The notes beneath the pieces were generated by a model. That model saw only the letters and a program-made list of their open reading frames with translations, ran no database searches and was not told the origin of the DNA. From Heligmosomoides polygyrus polygyrus (lineage: Eukaryota; Nematoda; Chromadorea; Rhabditida; Heligmosomidae), in NCBI GenBank assembly GCA_947396885.1, contig OX377204.1, positions 95,738,728-95,802,727 of the forward strand: 64,000 nt of DNA. Reading direction: 5' to 3'. The position numbers were made by a program, and so were the translations under genes. This document shows, in pieces, positions 1 through 11,400 of the stretch (position 1 is the stretch's first letter; each line of letters opens with the position of its first letter).

Positions 1-141
1 ATCCCGAATACTTGATCACGAACGTGGATGAACACGAACTTACTAGTGGTAAAATCAATGGCACGGAATCAGACACAAATTACGTCTTTCAATTATCTCA
101 GATCTCGAACGGGGTGCTTAACCCCGTTCGACTGCAGCTCA

Positions 142-280
142 AGGACTTTGTCATACCATCGCTCACCCCGAGCGACGCCTAATGATATGCACCCATATCG
201 ATTCCATCGCGCCGCCCGATCGATATGGGTGCATATCATTAGGCGTCGCTCGGGGTGAGCCATGGTATGACAAAAGTCCT
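142..280. repeat. Near-perfect foldback (hairpin) repeat
   Basis: Left arm 142-200 and right arm 221-280 are reverse complements over about 59 bases, with one mismatch and one single-base indel. They flank a short loop of about 20 bases that itself begins and ends with ATCGAT. This is a small foldback or MITE-like element, or a recent inverted duplication. Open frames across it are artefacts of the inverted sequence: both strands read nearly the same peptide. No target-site duplication is obvious. Confidence 0.75.
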
Positions 281-382
281 AGAGGAGATGTATGTGAGCT
301 AAGGGGAGGCTCCGCTCGAATGGGCACGATCCCTCGCGAAATGGGCAACCATTTCGCGACAAAGATGAATCAGATATATATA

Positions 383-603
383 GGCCTCTGTTATACTCCC
401 GCGCCGAACTCCGCGGAACGACAGCCCTCCGCGGTGCAGTGCACCGCGGACGGCTGCCCTCCCGCGGGCGGGAAGTATAACATCCCTCTCGTCGTCTGTA
501 GGCGGCGATCCGCTGACGTCGGGCGTGGCGAGTGGCCCGGCGCGGGGTTCCGACGCGATTTCCGCCCATCCGCGGAAGCTCCCGCGGGAGTATAACAGGG
601 GCC
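383..603. mobile_element. GC-rich MITE with terminal inverted repeats
   Basis: TGTTATACTCCCGCG at 389-403 is exactly mirrored at 583-597, and the match extends to 383 and 603 with one mismatch, giving 21-bp terminal inverted repeats around a 221-bp element. The interior is GC-rich and holds a further palindrome at about 429-451 (CCGCGG...CCGCGG). It has no coding capacity. The terminal repeats with no ORF fit a non-autonomous DNA transposon. The superfamily cannot be assigned from this copy. Confidence 0.7.
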
Positions 604-1174
604 ATAGGAAGAATCCCCACCCCTCCGGGTGCAGACATAACTCCAACGCCGCGCGAACCCCCTGGCGTCGTGCACGATGGGCGACGAAATTGGACGAGTT
701 GTCGCGATCCGATGCTTCCAACGGCTAGAAACGCTTCCTACAGGGACATGCGGCACGCCTTTGCCTTATTTCAACGTTTTTTGGAGATGGTATATCAATG
801 TTGTTTCAATAGGACGATCACCAACAGTTTATACGGGAATCCTGGTCATGTGGATGGTTTCTAGCGTAAGTGCCATCTACAACTTCTTCGGTCAATTTTT
901 ACCTGTGATTATAGTTATACTACGGAAAAAGGTCACTATCACCCATTCAATTGTCCTACTGCAGACTGTTGACTACCACATTCTGTGAGATGTTAGGTTC
1001 CTTGCTAGAAATGTGGTCGGGAGCTTAAACACTGAGAACATTTCGTGCGCCGCGGCTAACCACGTGTCACCGAGCACGCGTCCGCGTTTCAGCGCCGCGA
1101 CGCCACACGCGGCTAGCGCGCGACGTCGCGTCGAAGTTAGGTCCTGGAGCCCCCACCCCTCAGTTAGTATAAAA
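601..1174. other. Non-coding stretch, nothing recognised
   Basis: No conserved protein, RNA or clear repeat was seen. The sequence passes from GC-rich to AT-rich at about 740. The open frames are short and unsupported. Confidence 0.5.
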
Positions 1175-1350
1175 ATGTGTTTCTTTTTTGCCAAGTTGTT
1201 AAACCCAAGGACTGGGTGTGGGGGGGGGGGGTTGAAATTACAATGGAATCGGCGCCTAACCAGTTCGGGGATCTTGCACGCGCGCGATGCCTCTGCCGGA
1301 AGCGGCTTGGAGTGCAGTGGATAGTGACGTTGCTTCGTGCGAGAAAAGTC
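1175..1350 (+). repeat. Dispersed repeat, plus-strand copy of an inverted pair
   Basis: This block matches the reverse complement of 2278-2460 over most of its length, sharing stretches such as GGATAGTGACGTTGCTTC and TTAAACCCAAGG. A T-rich start and an 11-G run lie inside it. The frame through the shared core (ARDVSA..RLAAHWI in the minus-strand copy) faintly resembles the C-terminal part of Penelope-like proteins elsewhere in the window. The pair may therefore be two fragments of one retroelement family in opposite orientation; this is inference. Confidence 0.5.
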
Positions 1351-1849
1351 GGGAGGTTCGATCCTTCTGCGCTGCTGCAATTTTGCATTTAAACTGATTG
1401 GTTGAGATTAGAGAGTTCCCAACGTCTACACAATTCTCAGACATTTTCTGCGCGTTTTTCCAGCTGCATGCTGTGATGAGCAACTCCCTTGTGACTTGTT
1501 TATTATTGATTTTTCAGCCGAAAGACCATGACAAAGGTATTCAATATAATGATGTATAAACGTTCAACAACAGTGATACATAAGCACAAAGTGCACGAAA
1601 CAGAAGCACTGGTCAGAGTACGGACAGTGTATATAAAAACTACAAGCCACCCGCAGTTTGCTTCCATACATGGACCCAGTATTGTAACTATTGCTTCTGA
1701 TTCGTGCGTTTTGTACCTGTGCATCAAAAAAAAAGGAAAAATTATGAAAAAATGGAAAATTAGGAAAAAACATCTGAAAATGGTATATAGTCAGTTTCCT
1801 TCAATTCTCGACTAATCCGATGAAATGCAAAAGCACAATGGAGCAGGAG

Positions 1850-1905
1850 AACCCGGATCTATCCTAGTCCGGGGGAGCCACATAAGTAAAAAGTATTATA
1901 TGTAA
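1850..1905. repeat. Inner inverted repeat, left arm
   Basis: CTATCCTAGTCCGGGGGAGC and the following CACATAAGTAAAAAG reappear as the reverse complement at about 2235-2275 with few mismatches. Together with the outer pair (1175-1350 / 2278-2460) this makes a nested inverted arrangement. Confidence 0.55.
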
Positions 1906-2234
1906 CAAATCCACTTGATACTTACTGAACGGCCTCTACAGAACAACGTGAGACCTAAACAAGAAAAGTCACGAAGAAAAAAACGAAAAAACTACATTTG
2001 TTGCGGTTGTGAGCAGGCAAAGTTGTGTGCCCTCCTCACAATGTTAGATCCTGGTTATAACATGTCAGGCGGCGGTCAGCACGCGGCATACCTCTATCCC
2101 GTCGCTCTTTGCCCGCCGAGAGGGTTGTAAACGCGCCGATTCTTTATTTTTGTGTTTGTTCGGTCATTTTTGTTTCTTTTAGGTCCATCTCGTTCTCTAG
2201 GAGCCGCTCGTTAAGTCTCAATTCATTTTGTTAC

Positions 2235-2460
2235 CTACTTTTTAGTTATGTGGCCCCCGGACTAGGATAGATCCGAGAGTTGTTCCACCCTCCTCGCGTG
2301 AAGCAACGTCACTATCCAATGCGCTGCGAGCCGCTTGCTGGCGGAGACATCGCGGGCGTACATGACCCCCGAACTCGTGAGACGCCGATTCCATTGGAAC
2401 TTCAAAAACTCGCTACTCCTTGGGTTTAACGACCTGGCATAATGGAAACACATTTTTGTA
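2235..2460 (-). repeat. Dispersed repeat, minus-strand copy of the inverted pair
   Basis: Positions 2235-2275 mirror 1850-1905, and 2278-2460 mirror 1175-1350. On the minus strand an open frame of about 60 codons runs through it without a convincing domain. It is best read as a decayed transposon fragment. Confidence 0.5.
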
Positions 2461-4447
2461 ATATAATAATTGAGCGTTGGGATTCTTCCTATATAACTTG
2501 CTCTCCCCGCTCAGACATACGCTTCAGGCCCTCCCCTTGTTAGACAGGTTCAAACCATGGTGATTTTCACTAGATGGAATTTCCGGATAAATCTGATAGT
2601 TGATTTTAATCAGAAATCTGATGTCCTGTACGAATGGATATCCATTGTGAGATACGAAGACAAATCAGTTATTTGGATTACTCAAAAAATCCGTTATTGT
2701 TAAGGCTACTCATAACTCAATCATCACTTGATTCAGGGCTTTTCGAAAGTGCCAATTCTTCGCATAAACCGAGTCTGAAAAAATGACGGATTCGAATTAT
2801 CTGAATCTGCGTGGACCCAAAATTTACTAGAACATAAATGCACTTCCCATAGGATATCAGCTGAACCGCTTCGGCTCCAGAAAAAAAAAGAAATTTAGTA
2901 GAACGCGAGGCGAACATAGTGAGCGGGATATATAATGCCTTCTTAACTTCACCACACTCCATGTCGCGAATATGAGGCACCGCTCCCTCTACTTTCTCAA
3001 CAAACGTGTCCTGAGGGCATTTCTCCTGGGTGCGCGGCGGCTTCCCACGCCGGGCGCGGCTTTCCCGCATCGATGGCCTGGCCGTATGAGCCGAGGGAGC
3101 TCCCAGCATTCTTGCTAGTGGACGGGCTTTGGAGCGGCCGCTCCGCCGTGTGTTCCCCCAAAATCTAATACAGGCGGCGATGACCGCCGGACGTAAGGCT
3201 TGGGGAGGACAGCAAACGTCTCACGAGAGCCGACGCGGTTAATACAGGGGCTGGACAAAGAGAGCTGCGGGGGCATTCACCTCACCCTTTGGTTGAAGAA
3301 GTTGTTGAAGTGGTGCACTAAATGACACGCTTGTATTGGATGTTGAAGGTGTTATATTTGTGTTCATCTTATGTAGTACATTGGTTTATTACTCTTGTCT
3401 TATTGTAGTTGATTTGAAGATAAATATGTTTTATCCAGAAGAGTTCGTCAACGTGAGAGGTTTGACCTCGTGTACCTCGTTGTGTATCGATTATGTGTTT
3501 GTGCATGTTTGGTGGTGGCGCTGTGGGGACCCCCTGCGCCCGTGCCCACCCCCCTGGGGTTGCCCAACGCTGATGGAATCATGCGATGGGGAGCGGCAAG
3601 GGTGATAGCCTAGCTCGTGGGGGTGGAAGGCCGGTGGACCAGAGCTCGGGACCCCGAAACGCGACACTCCACATAATGATGCTAGATATTTCCCGAACTG
3701 GGATGCACAGAAATAGTGTTGTGATACTCAAAATACGTCCAGATAATGGAAGAAAACTAGCGAGTGAACATAGTCGAGAGGTGATTTTATCGCTCTAAAT
3801 TATAGTGAAACACTGTGCTAGGTAGACGATGGAGTATCGTCTCAAAAGACCAGATGTTGTTTTCTCACATAGTATAGTCCGATACGCGTACGAAGCAGTT
3901 CCTATAGCGTACCTACACCACCAGGTTTTCTGAGATTAGAGGCCTTCTGTGTTCTAATGTCACCAGTTGCCGCATTCATGAATTGTTCCTGGGAATGTCC
4001 ACGGCTTCCCACGGGATGTGACTCGGCGGGAGGTAGAAATTTTCTTTCGTGATTATTATGGAACGGTCCCACGTGTCTCTACCTGCACTTGCTTGGTCGT
4101 GAAAGTCGGGAAGCCGACATGCTAAATCCGCGGTGCAATTGCACCCATAGCTAATATGATAGGGATAAAGTTGTTGACATTTCCATGTTTGAAACGAAAT
4201 TAGACAAAATTGGAGACATTTCGCTGTAGTTCAATTTGAGATGGACCGCAAATCCTCTGCGAAGCCTAGCAATCTTGGCGGATTGCGAAAAGTCGTCAAT
4301 TTAAGAAATTTCTCAATCTAACATTTGAATTTTTGGATTTCTCGCCTCTGCTAAGAATCCAATTCATGCGTTGCGGTCCGGTGCCGCGGCTTCCCGTTTT
4401 TTCATAAATATTGACCGCGCACCGGGAGACCTGGAAGGAAAAACAGC
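2461..4447. other. Long non-coding stretch, nothing recognised
   Basis: No conserved gene, RNA or repeat was recognised here. The longest frame (2717-3109, minus, 130 codons) has no recognisable domain and unremarkable composition, so I do not call it. A CG-rich patch lies at 3000-3250 and a C/G-run patch at 3520-3660. Confidence 0.5.
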
Positions 4448-4720
4448 GGGAGTGGGATGATTTCGCTTACCTTCCCGCTCCTGCCGCTTCACGAATACGC
4501 TTGCTGATTCATTTCATTTCCGTACTATCGAGGGAGTTTTCAGCGGCTTTTGGTGAAGCTCCAGCTCCAAAATTCCGAATGCATACCAATTCGGTATTGG
4601 AACGAGCGATCAAGCCAACTGGTCACCAGGAAACGCTAAATCACGAAAATTTTGGTTTTCTGCTATTGGAGTAGCAATGATGATCATGATTTTACAGACA
4701 CCTAGAAACTCTCATAAAAT
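4448..4720. repeat. Dispersed repeat, copy 1 (second copy at 55.55 kb)
   Basis: About 250 bases align with 55551-55800 in the same orientation, including TTCATTTCATTTCCGTACTAT, CGGCTTTTGGTGAAGC and ACTGGTCACCAG. The copies differ by substitutions and small indels and have no shared open frame. This is an unclassified interspersed repeat. Confidence 0.65.
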
Positions 4721-4787
4721 AGATCATCAAATGCAGTTTTTATAGGATCGATAATCTTTTGGGCATTCAGCCTCTGAACATGCAATA

Positions 4788-5087
4788 AAGGATAAAGGAT
4801 AAAGGACGGCGTTAGTCAATCCCTTCTGGGATGCGCCAGCGCATTCTACTTCTACGGGATGTCGTGGAGGCGACATGAATGCGTATTTGGCCATACAATG
4901 ACCTGCGGTGGCCAGCCGATGAACAAGTCAGCGCTTTATCCTTCCCAGACACGTCTGCTACCAATTCACCGACCCCGGAGGGATGGAAGGCTTGGTTGGC
5001 CTGGGCGGGAAATCCGAACCAGGAACCTGGTATCGGGTGCACGCGGCAGTCGCGCCTCCTCCGACTGCGCTACACGCGCCCTAAACG
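4788..5087 (-). mobile_element. tRNA-derived SINE with 12-bp target-site duplication
   Basis: On the minus strand the element starts with a tRNA-like head carrying an A box (TAGCGCAGTCGG, complement of 5061-5072) and a B box (GGTTCGGATTTCC, complement of 5008-5020). An unrelated body follows, ending in a short tandem tail (CCTTTATCCTTTATCC, complement of 4788-4806). Identical GAACATGCAATA copies flank it at 4776-4787 and 5088-5099. Split RNA polymerase III promoter, repetitive tail and perfect target-site duplication together define a SINE mobilised by a LINE. It inserted close to the 3' end of the Penelope-like fragment to its right. Confidence 0.85.
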
Positions 5088-5099
5088 GAACATGCAATA

Positions 5100-6630
5100 C
5101 CCTTTGGTAAATGTGTAAATGTAGAGACCCTTGATCTACTCTTTAAATGAATAGTCCAAGTGAATAACAACTGAACAGACTCCATGTCCGACTTTCCATG
5201 AATCTCGGCATGATGTTTCGGTTGAATTGTTTGTTCGTGGAGCTGTGCACCGAGATTGTTACAACACTTTATTCGGCTTAGTTTCGGCGGTTTCGCCTTC
5301 GTCGGAGCCTGAAAGAGTCCAAATAACATTTGAAGAGCTACTGCCTCAAAGGTCATTTCATTCTACAGAAAGAAATTCAAAGGTCAATGGAGTGAAGAAA
5401 ACGATGTGCAGAAACGACGAAGGGCTAGCCTTTGTGGTGGAAGCCGCGGAGCTCCACCAGTACCGTCAGACTGAGGTGAACGTTGGTGAATGACTTAAGC
5501 TCTAGAGACCACCTACCCTAAGGACCTCCAAGGGCATGACCCTGTAGGTCAAAACCCACAGAGGCCGACAAAGGGTGCCAGTTCTTGCGTCATCGCCACG
5601 CACTCGTCTTTGCGATTGATCTTGGGGTTCCGCGATGCGATCCACAATGCCTCTAGCGTTTTCCGCGCGGACACGTCGCTCTCGCGTGCAAGGGCAGCCA
5701 CCTGAACCATTGCGCCGTCATGGCAGTCTACCCTGTGCTCACCCATTGGAGTCGATCTTTGCGACCTCGTAAGGCCGTCTAGGTGCTCCTTGACCCTTAT
5801 ACACAGCGGCCTTCCCTTTTCCCCGACGTACTCCTATCTGCATTCCCTGCATGACATAAGATACACCACCCCCGAGGTCATGCAATCACCTTGTTTCCCA
5901 AAAGGACACACTACACACAAGGGGGTAGGACAGCTACGGTCGTACAATCGGTTTCGAACTAGTTGTCCCTTCAAATTCATAGGAGGGACTTCTACCACCC
6001 TCACCAGTTCATGTAGGTCTGCCTTTCGTAGGCAACCGCGGATTTCCCTGCTGAGCTCATCCGAAATGAACGGTATGCAGAAGGGAATTTTGTTTTGTTT
6101 TACTCAGCCTCGTTCGCAACCACTGAGCGATGTCTGCGTTTGGTAGAAATCCCTATAGAGGAATACCCATTCAAGGAAGCAATGTGCATTGCAAGCTCCC
6201 TAGACAGCGCCTTCTGGGTACTGTCAGGTGACACTGCGATCGCTGTTCGAAACATATTGGTGACTATGGCCCTTTTCATGTTGGATGGATGTGCAGACCT
6301 GAAGTGAAGCAGTATGTTCTTGTTACTAGGTTTGCAATACCACTTCGTTTTGGTCAACCTCCTAGACAGGCTAACTTGCACATTGAGTAACGGGAGCCAA
6401 TAATTGCTAGGTGTTTCCCTGGTAAGGCGGATATACTCGGATTGCTTGTTTAGCAGTTCGAAACAGACATCCATTTCAACTTGTGTTGAACACACCACAA
6501 AGCAGTCGTCGATATACCAACTGTAAAAGATTGGCCCGCGCTCCAACATTCGAGCTTCCACATTAGACATGAATGCCACTGCTAGAACAGGGGCTTAGCG
6601 CTGGCAAATTGATAGGCCTCTTATCTGCTT
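5100..6630 (-). mobile_element. Penelope-like retroelement, 5'-truncated (RT end, GIY-YIG endonuclease, 3' UTR)
   Basis: Reading leftward from about 6620, the frame gives the end of a reverse transcriptase. It has RGLSxxQR (with a TAA where the family has Leu), then YIDDCFVV, the catalytic YxDD motif. The downstream RT thumb-like region ends near 6100. At 5990-5750 a GIY-YIG endonuclease follows: VVYLMSCREC, a premature stop, EYVGEKGRPL and RVKEHLDG. The C-terminus (ARKTLEALWI..., ending LCGF) stops at 5549. Positions 5119-5400 look like the 3' UTR: 5119-5175 recur at 30148-30205, and a related UTR lies at about 15600-15730. RT joined to GIY-YIG is diagnostic of Penelope-like elements. Stops and frameshifts make this copy inactive. 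Confidence 0.85.
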
Positions 6631-6837
6631 GTAGAAGACCCTTACTACTTAAAAACATTGCACGTGAGACACTCATTGATGAGCGTCATTAGCTGGACGA
6701 TGGTGAGCCCGTATAAATTGATACCTGTCTGAAATTCTGCGAAAATCTCTCAGACTGCTTGTAGGCTTTGAGGAGCCAGAGTACGAACATTTGCGTGGAG
6801 AAAGCTGATGAGTTTCCCTTGCTTACAGACATCTTCT

Positions 6838-7955
6838 TCAGCGTTTGTCCCGCTTCCTCGAGTGGTCCGCTCTTCTAGTATCATGACGCCCCTTTCCCGA
6901 TCCTGCGCTTGATCAGGATGGATGCCAGTTACTTTCATGTCCATGTGTAACGAATCCGAACAGCGCTGCTTCGGCCGTCCTCTAGGTCGCTTTCTTGACA
7001 CTTCCAACTAACGGCCTATCTTGTCTTCTTTCCCACGCAGAACGTGACCGTACCATCGTAAGCGAGCTTCGGGCATGTTACCAGCTATCGGCTCGACACC
7101 GAACCTCTTCCAAGTGACATTGTCTTGGGTGCGGTCGCTGCGCCTGACTCCAGCCGTCCAGTGCAGCACCTTCGCCTTCATGACGCTGAGACGCGTTTCA
7201 ACTTCTTTAGTCGCAGGCCAACACTCAGCGCCGGCCACTGCATTGCTACTGGCCGCACGACTGCTCTGTAGACAGTTGGTCGCACCAAGCCTGCACCGTC
7301 TCGTGTAATGGCGTCCATGACGACAACAAAGAGGAGTGGAGAAAGCACAGTACCTTGTTGTACCCTAACAGAGATGGGAAACTCCATTGAGGTTCCAGCT
7401 GCAGCTTGCATTCTGGGCAAGAGTAGTGCATCCGCACCCACTCTATAAGTTCATCAGGTAGTTGTGTTGTTGCAAGGCGTACCATATAATCCTACGTGGT
7501 ACGCGGTCGAAGGCCTTCCCCAAGTCGAGAAAGGCTACATGCACCGGCTTCTGTTGCTCGCAGTGCTTCTCCATCAAGAGGCGGCGGCTTGTCTAGCATC
7601 AACGGTCCCATAACCAGACACAAAGCCGCACCGGTTGTCGGAGAGCAGAACGATGTCACGAATTCCTCCATCGACAACTCGCTCGAAGATCTGCATGCTG
7701 TGCGAAAGTAAGAGAATCGAACAGTAATTGGAGCAGTCTGCACTGCACTTCTTCCAAATCGGAACCGCGTGCTGTGTGCCAAAACTCGGGTACTTTCTTC
7801 TCCTTTACTACCTGGTTGAAGAACTCAGCCAACCACTCAACAGGATACCAGAGCTTCGATTCCAAACACAGGCTGCCAGATCATCCGGTCATGTCGCCTT
7901 TCATGGGCTCATCTTCTTCAGAGCCGCTTCCGTTTCCTCCACGGTGACGTTGTGA
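6838..7955 (-). mobile_element. RTE-type LINE fragment, internally deleted reverse transcriptase
   Basis: Minus-strand frames give pieces of an RTE-clade reverse transcriptase: WLAEFFNQVVKEKKVPEFWH at about 7830, AFDRVPR-type sequence near 7500, LLFVVVMDAITRD near 7310, then VVRPVA and GAECWPATKEVETRLSV near 7220, and the end part RPRGRPKQRC near 6990. The segment that should carry the YADD active site is missing between about 7300 and 7260. Several frameshifts are present. Unit B has a sister copy that keeps the YADD part, so this deletion postdates the segmental duplication. Both copies are truncated at the same 5' point. Confidence 0.8.
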
Positions 7956-8360
7956 ACGGAACCCTAAACAGAACCCACAGAAGGGATGACCGCACATGGC
8001 CAGAATTAATTGACTAATATATCCTATGTTTCGACTTGGGAAAAGTGTAACTATACGTACATGTACCGGTTATAAATCACACAACATGGTATGGTGCATG
8101 CATAGAGCGCATAAGGAAGTATTTAGGTAGCATGCCAGGAGTTTCTTGAACATTCGTTTCATTATATTGATCAGGAAAAGATCGCCAGGAAAAGTTCCCA
8201 GTATTGTCTTTTCACCATACTGGTACATTTCAGACGATGGTGGTTCGATCAATACTGCCTACCTACCCTGAGTAATATGTTTGGTCAACGGTACAATCCG
8301 CTTCTATTTGATCTAAAGAAATACTGCTGCCAGACTGCAGGTCAATCCAGTTGAAGAAAG
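7956..8360. other. Downstream flank of ASP gene A
   Basis: Non-coding, AT-rich, and collinear with 36075-36453 in unit B. It separates the RTE fragment from the end of the ASP transcript. Nothing further was recognised. Confidence 0.5.
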
Positions 8361-8366
8361 TTTATT
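8361..8366 (-). promoter_or_regulatory. Polyadenylation signal of ASP gene A
   Basis: AATAAA on the minus strand, about 85 bases past the TAA stop at 8451-8453. The same signal is kept in unit B (36454-36459), and another lies about 100 bases past the stop of the third paralogue. Confidence 0.6.
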
Positions 8367-8450
8367 TTGCAAAAGTTCATTAATTACTTCAAATGCTAAA
8401 TACCCAAACCCCATTTGACTTCGTGAAATCAATTTGTAATCGATCTTGCT

Positions 8451-11400
8451 TTAAGGGAGAGTGCAGAGGCCTTCATTAGCTGTGCAAATTGCTCCAGCAG
8501 TACATCTCGAGCAGGGCGTTCCGGGAGTATAGATCTGCTGATTCACAATGTTGCCACTGAAAGGATAGCTCGGTCTGGTGCTATTCTCTTCTATTCAGGT
8601 GTAGAGGAACCAACCTGGGATTATAATTGCAGACACCCACGTATACAGTCGAGCATCTGGCAACAGCACAACCAAGCTTTCGACTCGCCGCCCAAGCCAT
8701 CTGAAGCGGTTTTCACTTTTTCACTGAGAACGAACTATTTCGACTGCGCACAACCGAATTCATCAACGACTTACTGTAATTTAACACAGAAAATTACAGT
8801 CGAAATCCCTGATAGCGCGGCTTATCAAGCGATATCGTGAGCGATAAGCCGCGTTATCTGAATTTGTCGCTGTGAATTCTCTGCTAAAGTTATGTAAGTC
8901 GTTGATGAATTCGACCCCAGCATCTTAACTTCCCTTCTCAGAGAGCTAACGGTCTATTCGTTTGCTGTCTTTTCTAGACCTAGCACTTCATAGTGCAGCA
9001 ATTTCTTAAGATTTTACGATCAATATCATAAGAAAATCCAAGTTTTTCATTACCTGTGTGAAGCAGGCAATCGGCGTGCCGACATGTTGCGTTTTGAATG
9101 TCACTTGCATGCCGGGGCCATTGTATTGCCTGACGACTCTCCACCATGATTTGACGATCTGGCAACACTACGTTATAGGCCTTAGCCGATTTGAGAAATT
9201 CCTCTGACTGACTTCTCTCACGGCATCTGTCCACGTGGCAACACTGCTGACAGGCAACTGTCCAATGATCGTTCCTGACTGCGTGGCCGCAGATGGACAA
9301 GCAGCAGCGAGCTGTATAGCTGACGCTTCCAAATTGCAGTCGTATCTCTGTAAGCTCATCGTTTTTCAGTTCGACACAGAGATAATAAGAATAATTACCA
9401 TGAATTGCATATTGGAACCCTGTGGCAGATATCTTCCTGTGTTCTTTATGGTTTTTCCTAGTGCAGTCTGAGATCTGAAATTGTTTTGAGTTTTGTCACA
9501 GAGAAACGTTTATGTTGTGATTACTCCACTAGGGTCTAAATCACATTATATAAGTACTTAATCTTGTGGTATAGAGCAACCAGCTTTGAGTAATAAGTCT
9601 GAGGATACTTGGATTTACCATATATAATAAGATAGGCATCATTGCATAACATCCACAAGTACGATTTATGATACCGCAACTACATAAATGAGATTGCGCT
9701 CAGCTGGCCTACTTTAGAAGCGGTACTCTCTTCCAAACCCTAAGCAAGCTGATCTCATCTGCCGCTATCATAGATATTTATAGGCTACATACGCACCCAT
9801 CAATGGCCCACCAATCCTTAGTAATATTACGCAATTTATAACCAGGCCAGACTCCAGAGTCTGTTTGCATACTACGCCTCATGTCGTGAATTTGGGCGGT
9901 ATTGGGAGGTAGGAACGCGCTAGCCAATCAGTTCGCACCAAATGGGCTTGCCGTTCAGGAGTTTAGCGTTTACGATCGATACGCTAATTAACTGTCGTAT
10001 ATTCGGTCGGTATTCTGCTTGACTAAGATTGTATGACGCGCATATACCTCCAGATGCTGCCCACCTTCGTGGAATATATCCATACTATACTTCCCTCATC
10101 AGGAGTATTATGTAGTTAAGAAGATGTTTTCAAGACACCGACTATTTTTAAGTCGTAGCGAATTAAAAAGGTAGTGAATAAGCCCATGGGGAGTAGCCTA
10201 ACCCAACTACCGCACTGTGGCGGCTGGAAGGCAGACAGGCTATCCTCGGCTGGAAGTGGATTGATTAAATGAGGCTTAGAAGGGTTTCACCCCTCAACGA
10301 CCTTCCTCTGCTCTCTGGTGTCACGCCACGAAGATCAGCGAATGGGCGAGCATCTGGGTTACCGTCACACGCATCTCTTTCATTTTACTACGGGTTCCCA
10401 GCGCTTCGAGAAATTTGCGCACCATGATGTTTTTGAAATTTCGGCGGATTAAGGTAGCTTACTGACTAAGGTGGTCGAGGTCATGATCACCGCGCCAGGA
10501 TTGTCACTGCACCCCAATCAGTGCGTCATTGTCGTGATTTTCGCACGACTCTTCCAAGGGCGCACTCCCTGCAGGTCCTGTCGCGCGCTAGTCGACGCAC
10601 AGGATCGATACGCTCTGGGGCCGTATGCTCGTGTTCCCCCGTTGGGGGAGAATCAATCAATATCAACATATCATATCACGCCCCAATCCCCCACTGGGGG
10701 AGACTCGGGGTAGACGAGCATACGGCCCCTGGTGAGCGCAGGTCTCACCATGGTCGGTCTCCCGTCCGCCGTCGACGAGGACTGTTGTGCCCGTTCGCTC
10801 TCTTTGTCTCTATCATCTGCAGGACGACTGCATGGATTCTCCGGAGCGAGCCGGCTTTCAGCCGCAGTGACATGACTGTGACGAGGCAAGGATCGAAGAC
10901 GCGCAGTACGAAATAAAGAGAAAAGGATTGTCTCCGGTATTAGACCCCGGGCTGAGATAATCGCAGGGTCCTGACGAGGAGCACCGCGTTCATGCCTTGC
11001 GGGTTGTTGCGAGGGTTCTCCTAGTGACCTAGGTGGTTGGGATGCTTGGCTCGTAGATGATGCATCCTCGGTAGTGCGTGATTAGTAGTTGTGAAGGTGT
11101 ACGGCTATTCCTGTCTGCAGGAGGTTCGGGAAGAATGGTCGAAGTGACATCATCTTTATTGCTCGGTTCGCAACACTGTGAACAGAGGGAAGAGGTGCAG
11201 AGACGTGCTCGGGATTGAGGCAGGCGCCTGAGAGCTAAAGGAGATCGCATTACGACCCAAAGTGGTTCTGTGTGGGCAGCTTGGTCCAACCTAGGAAAAG
11301 TCGCATGGCATGCAAGTAGGAGCATAGGCGTGCTGTAAAGGCCCCCAGACTTTTGCCGCTGCCCTATCCTTCATAGTAGGGCGAGCCCTTCGGCGCACCC

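Noticed and set aside
279..756. Several overlapping open frames of 100-140 codons on both strands
   Set aside because: They lie across the GC-rich MITE and palindromes, are open in many frames at once and show no domain.
4411..4674. 87-codon plus-strand frame
   Set aside because: It overlaps a dispersed repeat whose second copy at 55.55 kb does not keep the frame.
8980..9300. 106-codon minus-strand frame repeated at 37112-37507
   Set aside because: It is an out-of-frame reading through ASP exons 9 and 10. The true frame gives CAP-domain sequence split by introns.
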